From the NCBI GenBank assembly GCA_030280995.1, contig JASXTE010000002.1:11174683-11238682 (forward strand): DNA of 64,000 bases. The letters are read 5' to 3'. A program made the position numbers and the translations under genes. Of the stretch, positions 9,933 to 22,736 are shown piece by piece. Source of the DNA: Hemileia vastatrix (lineage: Eukaryota; Basidiomycota; Pucciniomycetes; Pucciniales; Zaghouaniaceae). Positions within the stretch are counted from its first letter, which is position 1. Each line of letters opens with the position of its first letter. Under the pieces are notes generated by a model. That model was not told the DNA's origin, searched no databases, and saw nothing but the letters and a program-made list of their open reading frames with translations.

Positions 9933-12519
9933 ATGGCACCACAACAAGTATTCCACATTCCCAATGTGTCCCTTATTTCACTTGAGTTGCCATTCCCTGT
10001 TGGCAATGCCCCAGCCTCTATTGCTGCTGCTGTCCAGCGCCTTGGTGGCCCCTTTGTCCTTTCACAGCAGCTTGACCACCAGTCCCATGTCTTTCCTCCT
10101 GAGCTCAAGTTGGTCAATGCCCCGTTTTCTCATCCCATTCCTGGAGACTGGGTCCCAACTTCAAATGTTTTCCTCAAGATTGTCAAACGCACCCGCAAAA
10201 ATCCCCGAGATCCCAGCACTGATAAGGTCTTCTGCATTAAGCCTGTTGGTGTGATCAGAACTACTCTGCGCTTCATCTGTTGGCTGTCCTTTGAACTTTT
10301 TCTTCTATAAAGATATTTTGTTGACTGTTCTCTTTAATTTTTTTTTCTATAGCAATGGCTGACTTCCAATACTCTCCTGATCTGAATGACCCAATCATAA
10401 ATCTTGCTCGGGACATTCGTAACCTTGATTGTTAGTCTTTTCTTTGTTTTGTTGTCATCTCTTTCTTGCTTTCTCTAATTTTCCCTTTTTTTATAACTCA
10501 AGCTGAAGCTATCAGGAAATTTCAATTTAAACCCGAGACAGAAGATTACGCCTCTAACCTTCGCCTTTATCCTCCTCCTCTATTCAGTCGGTTTTCAATC
10601 CCCGCCCCTTATCAGTTGAGAATCCTTTTTTCCCTAACATGTTTGTGCGATTGTTGATCATAACATTTTATTTGCTGATTCCAGATTTAAGCAAATCCCA
10701 GGCAGTGAAATTTTTGCTTATAAAAAGCCTGACGGAAGCGTAGTCGAACGGATGGTCAATAGAACGCAGTACCAATGTACTCTTCCTCAGGCGTATAGCT
10801 TGGATGATCCTGCTGTGAGTTTTCGGGGTCCTTATCATCAAGCGAATTAGACAAACTTAGCTTTGAGCATTTTTCAGCCGGTTCCTCAGGCTGCTCTTCC
10901 TGAACATTTAGCCCTAGCAAATCAGGCTGATAATGCATTGATTGAGCGGGTAACACAGGTAAGTTACTGGTTCACTTGTCAAAAATTGTATCAAGCTTTC
11001 AATCATCTGTTATCAAGTTATTCCAAGAACGTCCTATTTGGATTCGGAGTGCTCTACTTAATCAGCTTAGCCCTCATGAAAGAAAAGCAATTAATAAGTA
11101 TGACTTTGTTCCACATAGAATCACTTCTTCAAGAAATCACTAATACTATTGTCACTAAACTATATATATTTTTGGTTTTTTTCATATTTTAGTAACAAGC
11201 ATTTTTTTTCTTTTGTTTGTTACCTTATTAATGATGGAGCCTTCCGTAACCAGCTTGTTCGCTTTGGATATGACCCTAGAGTCGATCCCAGTTCGCGGTT
11301 GTAAGGCTTTTCTAGGCTTTAAATTCTTATTTTGATCATTGGAATGACTTCAAATATCTTCTCTCAGCTATCAGAGACTGATGATTAGAAATTTGGGGAA
11401 CAAGCGCATTATTGATTTGGACAAGATAAGCGGGCCTGAAAGTATAGCCCATCAACGTGAAAATCTTACCATGACTGAAGGGCGAAATACGAGGTATGTT
11501 AGGCTATTGGCTTTAAGAGTTTTTATATCCTCTCACCAACACCTTTTTCACGCGTGTGGGTATAGAAATCACATATTTGATGGAAGAAATAGAATAAGCC
11601 AAATTGGAAATTTTCAACTTTGTGATATATCTGATCATCTTCTGGTAAACCTCATTCATTCGACCAAAGGTGTTAATCCTACTTTCGATTTTCAAGATGG
11701 ATGGTATACAAGTAATGCTTTAGAACAGATGAGAGCTATTTTGAAAAGAAAGTTCTTTGCTCTGTTGGAAGAACCTAGCAGAATTGTTCGTGATGTTGAC
11801 TGCCAAGATCTGTTGGATATTCGGATTGAACCTGGTGCTCCACCCTTAATGAAGAAGTTTGTACAACGGCAACTGTCCAATGCTCAAAATCAAAGTCTAA
11901 AATATCTGGATACTTTGGAAAAAGATGGTTCAAGAATAAATCTTTCTAAACTGAACATAAAAAATCCCTTTGTCAGTGGGAAGCAAAAAAAATGTAGACC
12001 ACTACAACGAAATAATTCAGACCCCTTGCTGGTGCGGTCTATATCAATATTGTTTTTATTTTATAAGTAGCTCACTAGTTTTTTGTTCTTTGATTTCAGA
12101 GTGATACAGGTAATGAATTGTTACAACGCATAAATAAAGTATGGAAAAATTCATCTTTGACTGATTCTGAGAGCAAACACTTGGATTCTTCACAAGATAT
12201 TGGTACGGAAAGCAATGGTTCTGGCTTGCAACCCAATGATAGTCAACAACCTAATGATGTCCTTGCTGCACAATATGGAAACAGTGAAGATAAAACCGAT
12301 GAATCAGAAGAAGAAGAGGAGGAGGAAGAGGATTATGAGGATTATTTTGAGCGAGAGTGGGATGATGATTTGGATGATGACAAAGATAATGAAGAGGAAA
12401 GTAAGGCACAACAACAAGATGAAGAAGAATATGAAAATGAAAATGAAAACAACAGTAACGATAATGGCAGTGTGATGTACCATGATGATGTAGAAAAAAA
12501 AACTCTTAGTCAAGGGTAA
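9933..12519 (+). CDS. TFC1: TFIIIC subunit (yeast Tfc1 / human GTF3C5 type), 10 exons
   Basis: The RNA polymerase III factor TFIIIC binds the A and B boxes of tRNA genes; this subunit belongs to its A-box (tauA) lobe. Exons: 9933-10278, 10353-10430, 10503-10614, 10685-10814, 10878-10958, 11018-11097, 11193-11300, 11368-11493, 11566-12031, 12100-12519. All nine junctions keep phase and give 648 residues without a stop. Family hallmarks: LGGPFVLSQ, PFSHPIPGDW, TSNVFLKIVKRTRK, MADFQYSPD, LFQERPIWIRSALLNQLSP, YLINDGAFRNQLVRFGYDPR, then the C-terminal tail with a long Glu/Asp run (about residues 560-625), as in this family. Some donors are non-consensus (GTTGGC, GTGCGG). It is the only clearly intact cellular gene here. 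Exon edges are my inference. Confidence 0.88.
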
Positions 12520-12561
12520 GATGAATGGATGGAAAAAATAAACAAACACGGAAGTGATCAA

Positions 12562-12600
12562 AAAGAAAAGAAAAGAAAAGAAAAGAAAAAGAAAAAAGAA
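12562..12600. repeat. (AAAAG)n microsatellite
   Basis: About five to six AAAAG units followed by impure A/G repeats, just downstream of the TFC1 stop codon. Confidence 0.8.
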
Positions 12601-14680
12601 GTGATTACCCTATTGTTTTGAATCTATTGCACAAAAAGTACAAAATTAGTGTGATAAAAATCTTGTATTAGCCAAAATTATTAAGATTAGAATGATTGTT
12701 GAGGATGATTAACATTCATGAAAAATACCACAAATTTTTTGGATGGGTATATTTCTAGTCTTTTTCTTTTCTTTATTTTTATTTATATATATTGATCAAG
12801 GAGATATCCAACTTTTCTTAAATATGCTGATACCTATTGGACATATTTTACTTTGTGAATAGTGTCACTTATCTCTACTTTATATATAAAGAATTAAAGT
12901 AGTCTCAGGTATTACCAGGTAGTGTATGAAGAACACATTTGGAGATGGGGTAAAATTTAAAGATTAGTGATGATTGAATCCAGAGTTTTTTTATTTATTT
13001 TTTTGAGAAAGCTTAGTTGGACAAACCGTACACAACAGTCACCACAAAAAAAACACTTGGAACCTGCTAGCAGGTACCAATCCCTCAATCCATTTGTGAC
13101 ACAAAAATAACTCAGACTTGATGCCATGCAAGCTAGCATGCTCAGTGCTCAGTGCACAGTCTTCCCAGAAGAATTTCAGCTGAGCTAGAATTGAATCAAA
13201 TCAAAGATAAGGATTGACACCTGTTATCAGGTGCCCACATTTTTTTTTTTTTCTGGTGACTCATACACTATTATCAGAAAAGTTGAATTTTTGCCTTTTT
13301 CTCAGTTGTATCTATGCATTTATACTTTTACTTGGCCTTTAAAACTTTTAAAAAAAATGTATTGTAGTTTTTCATAACACATGTTAGCTCAGAGACTTTT
13401 GGTAACAATCTTCTGTTTTAGTTTATATTTTTTTGCTTTTTTTTCTCTCTCTTTAGTTCTTATATTTCTTAATAAAGTAACCTACAACCCTACCAACAAG
13501 ACACTGAGGCAGCTGACCTTATTAAGACATCCAAAAAAATAAGATTTACCCTTCACCAACATCATTCATTTTTTACCTCCTATATTCTTTCTCATAACTT
13601 AGTTTATCTTGCTGGAACTTTTTTTATATTGTTTTTCTCTGATCATTCCCTAGTGCAAGAAATTTATAAGAGAGAGAGAAAAAAAAAAGCTACCCTAGCT
13701 TAAGAAAAAAAAAGATGATAAAAAAAAGATGAAACATAAAAATATAAAAATATAAAATATAAATATAAATGTAATAAAAAAGATAGATATAAAGAGTCTC
13801 TGAACTAATATGAGTTATGCATGATTACTCTACAATGTAAGTGAGGTTCTAAAACACAAATAACAGTATAAATGCATAATTTTTCTGGAAAAAAAATAGA
13901 TAGCAACTTATCTAAAAACAGTGTATGGCTGTTGTGTATGGCCTGTCTGACTAGGATTTCACATTTTTCAATACAGATCTGAAGAAAAAAAATTATACAT
14001 TTAAATAAAGTAGGGTTCAAAAGATATATCACTTTCAAAAATTTGGGTATGGACTGCTAGCTGCTCTATCTGATTGAATAGCTCTTTTACTATTATTACT
14101 CACACATTTTAAATACCTTGAAGACACAGTAGTGAATCTTTTAGTGTTGCATTGGAAATTGATTGAACTCCACTTGGTCATAAATTAAGCACAATTCAAT
14201 CCTTTCTTTGAGGCTCTATTGTGTCAAAACTGCTCTAAAATGAAATTTTGTATGTCAGGTATGATTTTTCATTGGAAATAGGCAATTTTACCATAAATTT
14301 AAATGATAATCATGTTAGAATATAGTCAAGTTTCATGTTATAAAGCACCAATCTTGGCATTCTGACAAGTCAATACCAAGTATACAAATACCTTGGCATG
14401 ATTTCAAAAACATCTTAGTTCATTGGATTGCACCACACTACTGGATGCTGGTTTTAATGCAGAAGTTTTAGCATGGCTACTTATACACATTTTTGATTGG
14501 TATCAATTTAAATAATGGTTCATATAGTTGAAGACAATAGTATAAATACAATATGATAGATTGATATTCTTTTCTCATCTGTTTTTCTTCTCTAAACCTA
14601 AATATACATTGACATCTACATGTGTGTAGTCATAAAATTTTGGTAGTAGTCTTTAATTAATTTCTTCCATCTCTCTATAG

Positions 14681-15121
14681 GTTAGTGCAGCTCTCATCTT
14701 CAGCATCAGTGATCATCATAAAGATAGAAATCACTTAGGCTAGTATAAAGGTCTTCTTAACCAATCATTTGTAGTAGTACTATCACTTACAAATTCTCTA
14801 AATCTAGGTCAGCACAATATTTGTACAACAATACATGTGTTAAAGTAGAAGTACTTACATTTCACCTCAGGTGTGCTACTATTTGAAATCTCATCTGTTT
14901 GTCTTATCTAAAACTTAATATATGTTGATATCTCCAGGTTATCCCAGCTCTCTTCTTCAGAATAAGTTATCATCATAAAGAGGGAAATAAATAACACTAG
15001 CATAAATTTCAGAAAAATCCTTGTACAATAATCCTTGTGTTAAATTGGAATTATTTACATTTCACCTCAGGTTAGTGTAGCTCTTGTCTTCAGCATCAGT
15101 GATCATCATAAAGATAGAAAT
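14681..15121. repeat. three related units, the third split by a solo LTR
   Basis: A unit containing GGTTAGTGCAGCTCT, CTTCAGCATCAGTGATCATC and ATAAAGATAGAAAT, ending in CTAGTATAAA, occurs at 14681-14752, in diverged form at 14937-15003, and again from 15070. The third is cut at 15121 by the LTR and resumes at 16259. The spacing is irregular. Confidence 0.7.
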
Positions 15122-16258
15122 TTTCAGTTTATGCTAGTAAATAAGTATGACTATATATTAAATATTAATGGTCCAACTAATTAATAATAAATGATTTATG
15201 GATTAAACCTCAGGAAAAGACTAATAAAACTGTTATACTCAATTTTTAACTTGAAATATTTGGATTGGTGTGTGCTAGTGGCGGAAAATAGACTAATAAA
15301 ATATAGTTATAGCTAAGATAAAGATAAAATCAATTTATAAGGGCTTTAAAATATATTTATATATGCTAATAACTGTTTGATATTTTTTAATTTATTTTTA
15401 GTAAGTAAGTGATGTCCAATAAACGGCCAAATCCACTGTAGTGCACAGACCTTCAGTCCAAATGATGCCACTTCTATCCCTGGAAATTAAAGCACTGTGA
15501 GGGCTCATCGCCTCCCCATGGTGTCCACGTCAAGCAGTTTCACCACCCAGACCTCCATCTTGGGGCCTCCATCACAATTGATGATATCATACAACCATAC
15601 CATAAATAGAAAAAACAGATAAAAAGTGGAAACCATAAGGAGAAAAGTAAAATAAATCATACAAAGAAAATAAAAATGAAACCCAAAGCATATAAAGGAA
15701 AATAATTAAGTTTCCAAGCCTCCACATTGACCTAGTACTAATATCCCAACCCATAAATCTGTGAAAATACATTAAGGGAAGCAGATGAAGCTGTCCAAAC
15801 TGGATATATGCATATTTAAAAGGATTATATGTTTATGTAGGCATGGTGAGTCCATTGAATACATCCAGAAAACCTAAGGTAAGCAGATAAATAAAGCTTG
15901 TAGGCTATTTAGAGGGTTAAAACTGCATATAGACCTATATATACATAGTATAACTGCATATTTCACTGAATATGAGGTTTATAGATACATATAAGCTTAT
16001 GTATGTCTCTAATTACTTAATATCACTTGTGATAATTATATTATGACTACACTAGCCCCTTAAAAAGTATTATGGGGATATGGATAAGCTATTTAAGCTA
16101 ATATAAGTCATAAAATAGTATAATATATATATATATATATATAATTACCATACATATAAGTATCACTACCATATATTTCACTTATAAGCTTAATGAAATT
16201 AAGGTTATCTTATTTTAAACATAAGAAATACTCAGTCCTGGGGATACCTAGGCTGACA
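15122..16258 (+). repeat. solo LTR, 1.13-kb family, TSD GAAAT
   Basis: 1137 bp, starting TTTCAG (TGTCAG in the best copy) and ending GGCTGACA. It is flanked by GAAAT on both sides (15117-15121 and 16259-16263). It is alignable over its full length with 18246-19378 and with the joined 25532-26401 / 42268-42574. A TA microsatellite lies at about 16122-16143. No internal retrotransposon sequence lies next to it, so it is a solo LTR left by recombination. Confidence 0.82.
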
Positions 16259-18245
16259 GAAATAACTTATGCTAGTATAAAGTCTTTCATCTATTACATC
16301 ACTTTTACCACAAAGAGAAAAATAAAATATTTATATGCCATTATATACCCATATCAATTCAGTTGGGGTATGTATTTGCATTCAAGGTCCCCCATATTTC
16401 TGTATGAATTATTAATTTATAAAAGGTAAAATCTAAAGCAGTGTAAAATTTGATTGGAAATCTAGAGTAAGGACTTTATAGCTCTTGAACATGCTGTGTT
16501 TTGAGAAAACTGGATCACACATGGTATGAAAAATAATTTTCTGATGATATCTTTAATAAACTCCACTGAGCCTATCAAGGACAATAGCATATTTAGTAAA
16601 ATCCATGGCTTAAATACTAGCACATCATGGCCATAATAAAATATTCTAGTATTATACATAAGCTCAGGAGATCTTATTGAGAGTACAGTACTATAAATAA
16701 GAATAAGAAGTTAAAGCATTTAAAATTTATACTATAGGAAAAGGTAAAATATGTATTATAAGGGGTATAATGAGGTAATATTTTAGAAATTTTCCTTCTT
16801 TAGCTCCATTTTACCCCAGTATTTAATTTTTTGGAAGATTTTTGGAAGATTTTTAGAAGTTTATCAGAGTTTTTGCTTTGACTTTGTGTGCCTTTGTGAA
16901 AAATAGAACTCAAACTGGGTTTATTGATAGGATGACTGAGTTCTTAAATGAGTTATTTGAAAGAGGACTTTCTAGAAAACTTTCTCTGCATTGTAGTGTA
17001 TAAAAAACGAACCTGTGAAAACTTTGATGGTGTGAAAGGTGGTAAATTCTGATAAAGTTATATGAAAAATGATAAAACTAAAGAATTATGCATCAAAAAT
17101 TTTTAAAGTGAAACAAATTAAGAATAATAGACAGGACAAAAAAAATGGCAACTAGATTTTGGGTCAAGTTCACATAATGACTTGATTCAATTAAGTATGT
17201 GAATTGAACCTGAGGTCTGTTTTCCACTTTTTCACCCTATGATACCTATGTTTTAATACATGTAAATGAGTTTTGACTCAAAAATTAACTGGAAAATTTT
17301 TACTCTATCAAATAAAAAAAGCTATAAATGTTTTTATTAATCTTAAAATATTGTAAATAGCTTCACAGATAATGGGTTTATCAAAAATAAAACTCAATAA
17401 AATTAAATTAATAAAATGTGGTTTCTATATAGTTTTCAAAGTAAATAATTTTCTATCTAAAATAATGCATTAATAGAGCTTAATTTTTGTAAAAAACTTA
17501 AAATTTAAATTAATTTTATAAATTTATATAATAATTGAAATAATTTATTCAGTGCATAATATAAATTATAATCAAAATTTTAAAACTCTTTTGAGCCTAT
17601 CTTAGAACCAAGTTTAAGCCAAGTTTCTTACTCAGGGGAAGAATTTCATCCTAACACTATTCTTTCCCCTTTATAATAGGATTTCATCTTCAATACATCT
17701 ACTAATTTTTTTATTTTATTTATTTCACTCTTAATTTTTTAGAGTACACCACAAAAAATACATAGCATCTGATAACATGTACTAATTTCAAAATTCAGTT
17801 TTGATTCAACATAAAAACAGATCCTATGTTATTCAAATTTTTAGTTCTCATTTTTCAATGTGTATTCTTGAAGAAACTTTAAAGCTGAGCAATAATTTAT
17901 TTAAATCCACCAGGGAGAAAATTTGTGGAAATTTTTAGCAATTCCTCTTGTGTAACATTTTTTAAGCCCAGCTTGAACATGGCAATGAATTTCCATTAAT
18001 TTGGGTTCAGCTCCCAGACTTGAAATTGCATAAAATTTCTATGATTCTGTCTCACTATGATATCTCATCTTCTCTTTGTCTCTCAGTTGCATCACTCAGT
18101 TTTTGTTCTAATACTTCTCACTTCTCAGCTCTCAAGGTAATTTACTTTCTAATTTTTTGTTGTTCAATTGCTGGTTTGAATTTCTTTTTTTTGTTCTTTT
18201 TTTATCATCTTTTTTATTTTAATTGATGATTGAAGTGTTCTTTTT
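16259..18245. other. AT-rich DNA without recognised genes
   Basis: Several short ORFs, none with family features. Very AT-rich between 17250 and 17600. Confidence 0.5.
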
Positions 18246-19378
18246 TTTCAGTTTATGCCAGTAAATAAGAATGATTTAATAGTAAATGTTTATTGTAGTT
18301 CTAATTAATAAGAGATGTTGTATGTTTTAAACCTCAGGGAAAGAATTATAAAGCTTTTATACTCAATAATTAAATTACAATATTTGGATTGATGCGTGCT
18401 GGTGGTAAAAAATAGACAAATAGAATATAATTTAGCTAGTATAAAGGTAAAATCAATTTATAAAGGCTTAAAAGTATATTTATACAATAAAAATTGTTTT
18501 TAATTGATTGTTTTATGTTTAGTAAGTGAAAAATGTCCAATAACCACCTAAATCCTCCTTTACTTATACCAAAATCCACTGGAGTGCAAAGACCTTCCTT
18601 CCAGATGATTCCACTTCTCTCTCCAGAGATTATGGCACTGTGAGTTCTCATCACCTCTCCATGGCATCCACTCCAAGAATTATCTTCACCCAAGCATCCA
18701 GTTTGGACCCTCCATCACAATTAATGATATCATACCACTATACCATAAACAGAAGAAACAGAGAAAAGGATGAACTATGAAGGAAACAATTAAAATGGCT
18801 CTTCCAAAGAGGATAATATGAAACCAAAAAGATATAAAGGAAACAAATCAAGTTTAAAAGCACCAAGTAACATTCCCAAGGCTTTATATTGACCCAGTAG
18901 TTATGACCCAACCCAAAAATCTGTGAAAATCTATTGATAGAAGCATATTAAGTTGTCCAAATTGGATATATGCATGTGTAGGCATGGTGAATCCATTTAA
19001 TAATTTCAAATGACTTAAAATAAGCAGGATAATCATTGATATAGGCTATTTAGGGTCTTAAACCTGCATATAGTTCTATATATGCATGGTATAACTTCAT
19101 ATCTCACTGAATATGGAGGCTATACATGCATATGAGCTTAGTTATGTGTCTTATTACTTAATTTCACTTAAGATAAGCATATTATGACAACAATAGCACC
19201 TTAATAAGTATCATGGGGCTTCATATAAGCTACTTAAACTCATATAGTCCATATATCACTATAATAAACATATATGTAAGTATAATAACCATATATATAG
19301 CTTATAAGGTTAATTCAATCAAGTTTATCTTTTATTAGCCATAAGAACTACTCTGTTGTGAGGATACCTGGGCTGAAA
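18246..19378 (+). repeat. solo LTR, 1.13-kb family
   Basis: About 1133 bp, parallel to the 15122-16258 copy. The right end reads GGCTGAAA. Flanks allow a TTTTT duplication (18241-18245 and 19379-19383), but the low complexity makes this weak. No internal element adjoins it. Confidence 0.75.
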
Positions 19379-20189
19379 TTTTTCATTTCTTTTCCTTTTT
19401 TATCATTTTTATCACCCTTTTTTATTCTTGTTTTATTGACTTTTTGGTATTTTTTGATCATTTCTAGGTTAATTCTCTTTTTTTGACCTTCATTTTACTA
19501 AATTTCATCAGAATCATTAAGAAACAGTTTCCAAGAATTTTTCACTTGTTTTTAGGTGTTTCTGGACTATATTTGAGATTTTTTATTTTGCTAAAACTAT
19601 TCAGAAACATTTTCTGAGAATTTTCCAGCTATTTAAAGATGTTTATGGCCTTATTATTGGAGAATTTCAGATGCATTTTTTGGAACTTTTTGCCACACTT
19701 CTGGGGGCTTTTGAAAGTTTTTTTTTGAAACTGTTTTCAACTTTTCTGGGAACATTTGCAGGATTTTTTGGACTATTTCCTTCAGGTGGTTCGAGGAAAT
19801 TGTTTTAGGTATGTTTAATCCAATTCCAATTATTTTTACATTTAGATTGATTTTATTTGAATTTTTTAGATTAAAATTAGTAAAAATCTGGATTTGGTAA
19901 ACTGGATTATTAAGGTAAGAAAAGAAGGTAATGAAAAAATAGAACAATAGGTATGCAAGAAACATAAGGGGTCTAATTTAGGTTGTCATTTTTTTCATGA
20001 ATTTACATTTAACAAGTTATATATGATACTCTACTTACTTATATTAATGAGCCATCAGTCCATGTGTATTATAAAAGTAATCATGGGGACATTTTCTTTC
20101 CTCATGAGGTTCATGTATACACTTGTTTTTTGATTTCATTGAATTTTGTCACAGATAATTTCCATTCACATTCTTACTTGAATTTTCAT
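19379..20189. other. T-rich DNA without recognised genes
   Basis: Long T-rich stretches. Words of the TTTTGG / TTTCTGG kind recur, and no coding evidence was found. Confidence 0.4.
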
Positions 20190-20194
20190 TATTA

Positions 20195-20391
20195 AGGGGT
20201 ATCAAAGTTAGAAATTTGTAATTTCTTAAAGGGTATTCTCAAAACAAACAGAGAGTCTTATACTTGGCATTATTTCCCAGTAAAAAGATGTTTTTGGGGC
20301 ACAATTTCCAATATTTAAAAAAATAATCCTGGCTTCTTTGGTGGAAAAAATAGGTGTTTTGAAATGACAGATTTCTAACTTTGATACCCCC
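20195..20391. mobile_element. MITE, Harbinger-like termini, TSD TATTA
   Basis: 197 bp. The termini are inverted repeats beginning (A/G)GGGGTATCAAAGTTAGAAAT, matching at 28 of the first 31 positions. TATTA flanks both sides (20190-20194, 20392-20396). It shares an internal GTTTTTGGGGCACAAT block with the MITE at 48000, and its outer TIR resembles that of the Harbinger element at 26402-42262. Non-coding; presumably mobilised by that transposase family. Confidence 0.85.
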
Positions 20392-20826
20392 TATTATAAG
20401 TTCTTTAATTATCTTATATGACTTTTCTACATGTTGATATATGTAATTAACTTCAAATTTGGAATTCTAGCCCCCTATTTGAACGAAACACAGTGGAGAG
20501 TATTTCCATGTTTTTTTGTCATAAAATTTTTTGACTTATTAAACATTTGGTGATCTGCACTCAGAAAATAATCTGAGGATCAAGATAGAATTTGGGAAAA
20601 AAGGAATTTGAGTGATAAATCAAAGACAAAAAAATTCATAAAATTAATTGATATAAAGATAGAAAGTGTGATTTGGGGAGTAGGATCTATATTATTTGAT
20701 ATAGGTAGTTTAGTTAGAGAAAAAAATTATGATCAGTTTAAATCTGTATGGAAGTAGATTTGAAAATTTTTCAAAGAATTTCATGTAGATATCAAAGAAG
20801 AAATTCATAAATAAATTCATTAATAT

Positions 20827-21200
20827 TCATTTAAGTTCAACCCAGTAAAGAAAGCAATCCTTTAATAACAGCATTTGATTTATTTTTATTAACACAGAAA
20901 GTAAAAAAAATTGATTTCTTGCTTTTTCAGAATTGAGTTGCTTCCTTTTTAATTTATTGACTTGTAATAGAATTTTGGCATTTTGAAATTGAAATTGATA
21001 ATTTTTAAATTTTTCATTGTCCTCTATTTGAATTCTATCCTTTTTACTCTCTAAATCTAAATGATATCTCTCAATTTCTAAAAACATTTCTTCCCCCAAT
21101 TTTGAATGTAGCCACCTTTTTTCCTCAAAAATTTGTTGGAATTATTATTTTTTTCTTGAGACTCCAACTTCATGATTTTAATGTGGGCTTTTTATTTTTC
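20827..21200 (-). pseudogene. coiled-coil protein fragment, possibly a Harbinger Myb-protein C-terminus
   Basis: The - strand frame ending at 20827 reads a charged helical segment (LGEEMFLEIERYHLDLESKK) extending upstream to about 21200. The composition and length resemble the last exon of the Myb-like gene at 27806-28209, but specific identity is not convincing. No partner exons found. Confidence 0.35.
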
Positions 21201-21915
21201 AAAACAAGTTTAACTTTTATTAATAATAAATTTAAATTTAAAAAATCCTTTATCTAATACAAAAAAAAACCTTGTTCAACTTTTAGAATATAAATTTGGC
21301 TCTTCAAATTAAGGAGAGTCAAGCAAAGTATATAAAGGAAATTATTGATTATTTGTATGAGATTCAGAAATTTCTAGGCCTTAATTCATTTATAAGGGGT
21401 TTACATTGGGTCTTTTCCCAAAGATTAATTGATTTTATCATAAAAAGGACACATAGAGTTGATTTTTTAGAAACAGAGGTTATTACTTGTTTTTCATTAT
21501 CTTTGGTAGCTTCAAAACCTAGTGATAATATTTTTTTCATCAGAAATCATAATCCTAGTAATAGCATTTGGCACTGTACATTTGTAGCTTGGTCAAGCTT
21601 TGTAGTCTAAAGTGCTTCTAATGCCTGTCTCTCCAAGATATTTATTGAATAACCTAAGTAAATATTTTAAAAAGATATATAACCTTTCCTACTAGTGAAT
21701 AAAAACTTTATAAATATTTTCTTCATAATTTTTAGAGCTTTAAAAATTTTAAACCCCTTATTAAGTTTCATTTAGTTCCTCATTTTAAATTGTGGAGCCC
21801 CAAATTAAAATTCTAGAATGCAGGAATTTCCTTTTAGAAGTGTTCACTCTATCTTATCTTACTGGTTCTAATCTCCTATATTAATTTGAGTATTCTAGAT
21901 TTATGTCACAGGCCA
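21201..21915. other. no recognised gene
   Basis: A 104-codon + strand ORF at 21296-21610 has no family motif I recognise and no nearby exons. It may be chance or an eroded exon. Confidence 0.3.
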
Positions 21916-22669
21916 TGTGACACTAGAAGTAAAATTCAACATTTTATTCCATAATCCAGTACACAAATCCATACATACAGTGAAGAAGCAGCATATACGT
22001 AGCAACTGCATTCCCCTTTGTGTGCCTTGATTTGCTTGTGCTATCTTAATATTGAATATAAATTAGTCAATCATATTCTTATAATTTTCAATCTTAAACA
22101 AAGGTGCAGTGTATTAGTGCTATGTTCAATGTTTTATTCTAAATGTGGTTTATTGTGTATATGAGGGTAATAAAGGGTCTTTGAGTAGGAATAGGAGTAC
22201 AGTTAAAGGATCTGTGGGTTATATTGGAGGGTAAGTGATAAAGAAATGACTTTTTATTAAAGAGGTCAATGCAAGGTGGAGTTACCTAAATAATTGGGAG
22301 GATTTGGGTCAACATTCTTTAGAATTAAATTATAATATTGTTGTGATAGTGGTTGAAATTATATAAGATTGTTATTGTTTCCTACCTTTCTTAATAATCA
22401 ATTTTACTCAATCTTAAATTCCTAAATCTTTCTTTGATTGTTAAGTTCCAAGCCTTTGTGAGATTAACCTGAATAATTAGTGTCACTTTAAAAATTACAT
22501 TAGTATTCACCTCAGAATAATCTCAAAGCAGTATTATTTTCTTTTTGAAATATCTTTGAACCGCTTTCTCAAAGTATTACTCTGTGCTTCAAATTAGTCC
22601 TCAATTAACTTTTCCAATCTCACTTACTCAGGAACACCCTCAACTTTGTGCATAGACTGTCTGGTGACA
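21916..22669 (+). repeat. 5' LTR of gypsy element E3
   Basis: Begins TGTGACACTAGAAG and ends CTGGTGACA, about 754 bp. A second copy of the same sequence lies at about 46447-47200. It lies immediately upstream of the E3 leader and gag. No target-site duplication could be tested because the matching 3' LTR was not found. Confidence 0.75.
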
Positions 22670-22736
22670 GTATAATTTGGCTCTCCATAGTTCTCATTTT
22701 CTTGCACTAGTACATATTTTCAGGTACTATGTCTAA

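Larger units (their letters stand above)
12520..15121. other. AT-rich intergenic region 3' of TFC1
   Basis: No gene recognised. It contains an AAAAG microsatellite (12562-12600), a perfect 14-bp palindrome ACCTGCTAGCAGGT at 13062-13075, A-rich runs near 13670-13790, and the repeat units at 14681-15121. Confidence 0.5.

Noticed and set aside
12200..12561. Second-frame and antisense ORFs across the TFC1 acidic tail
   Set aside because: They arise from the GAA/GAT-rich tail and show only Met/Lys- or Ile/Phe-rich low complexity.
21296..21610. 104-codon + strand ORF as a gene
   Set aside because: No motif, neighbour exon or family resemblance; kept only as a note.
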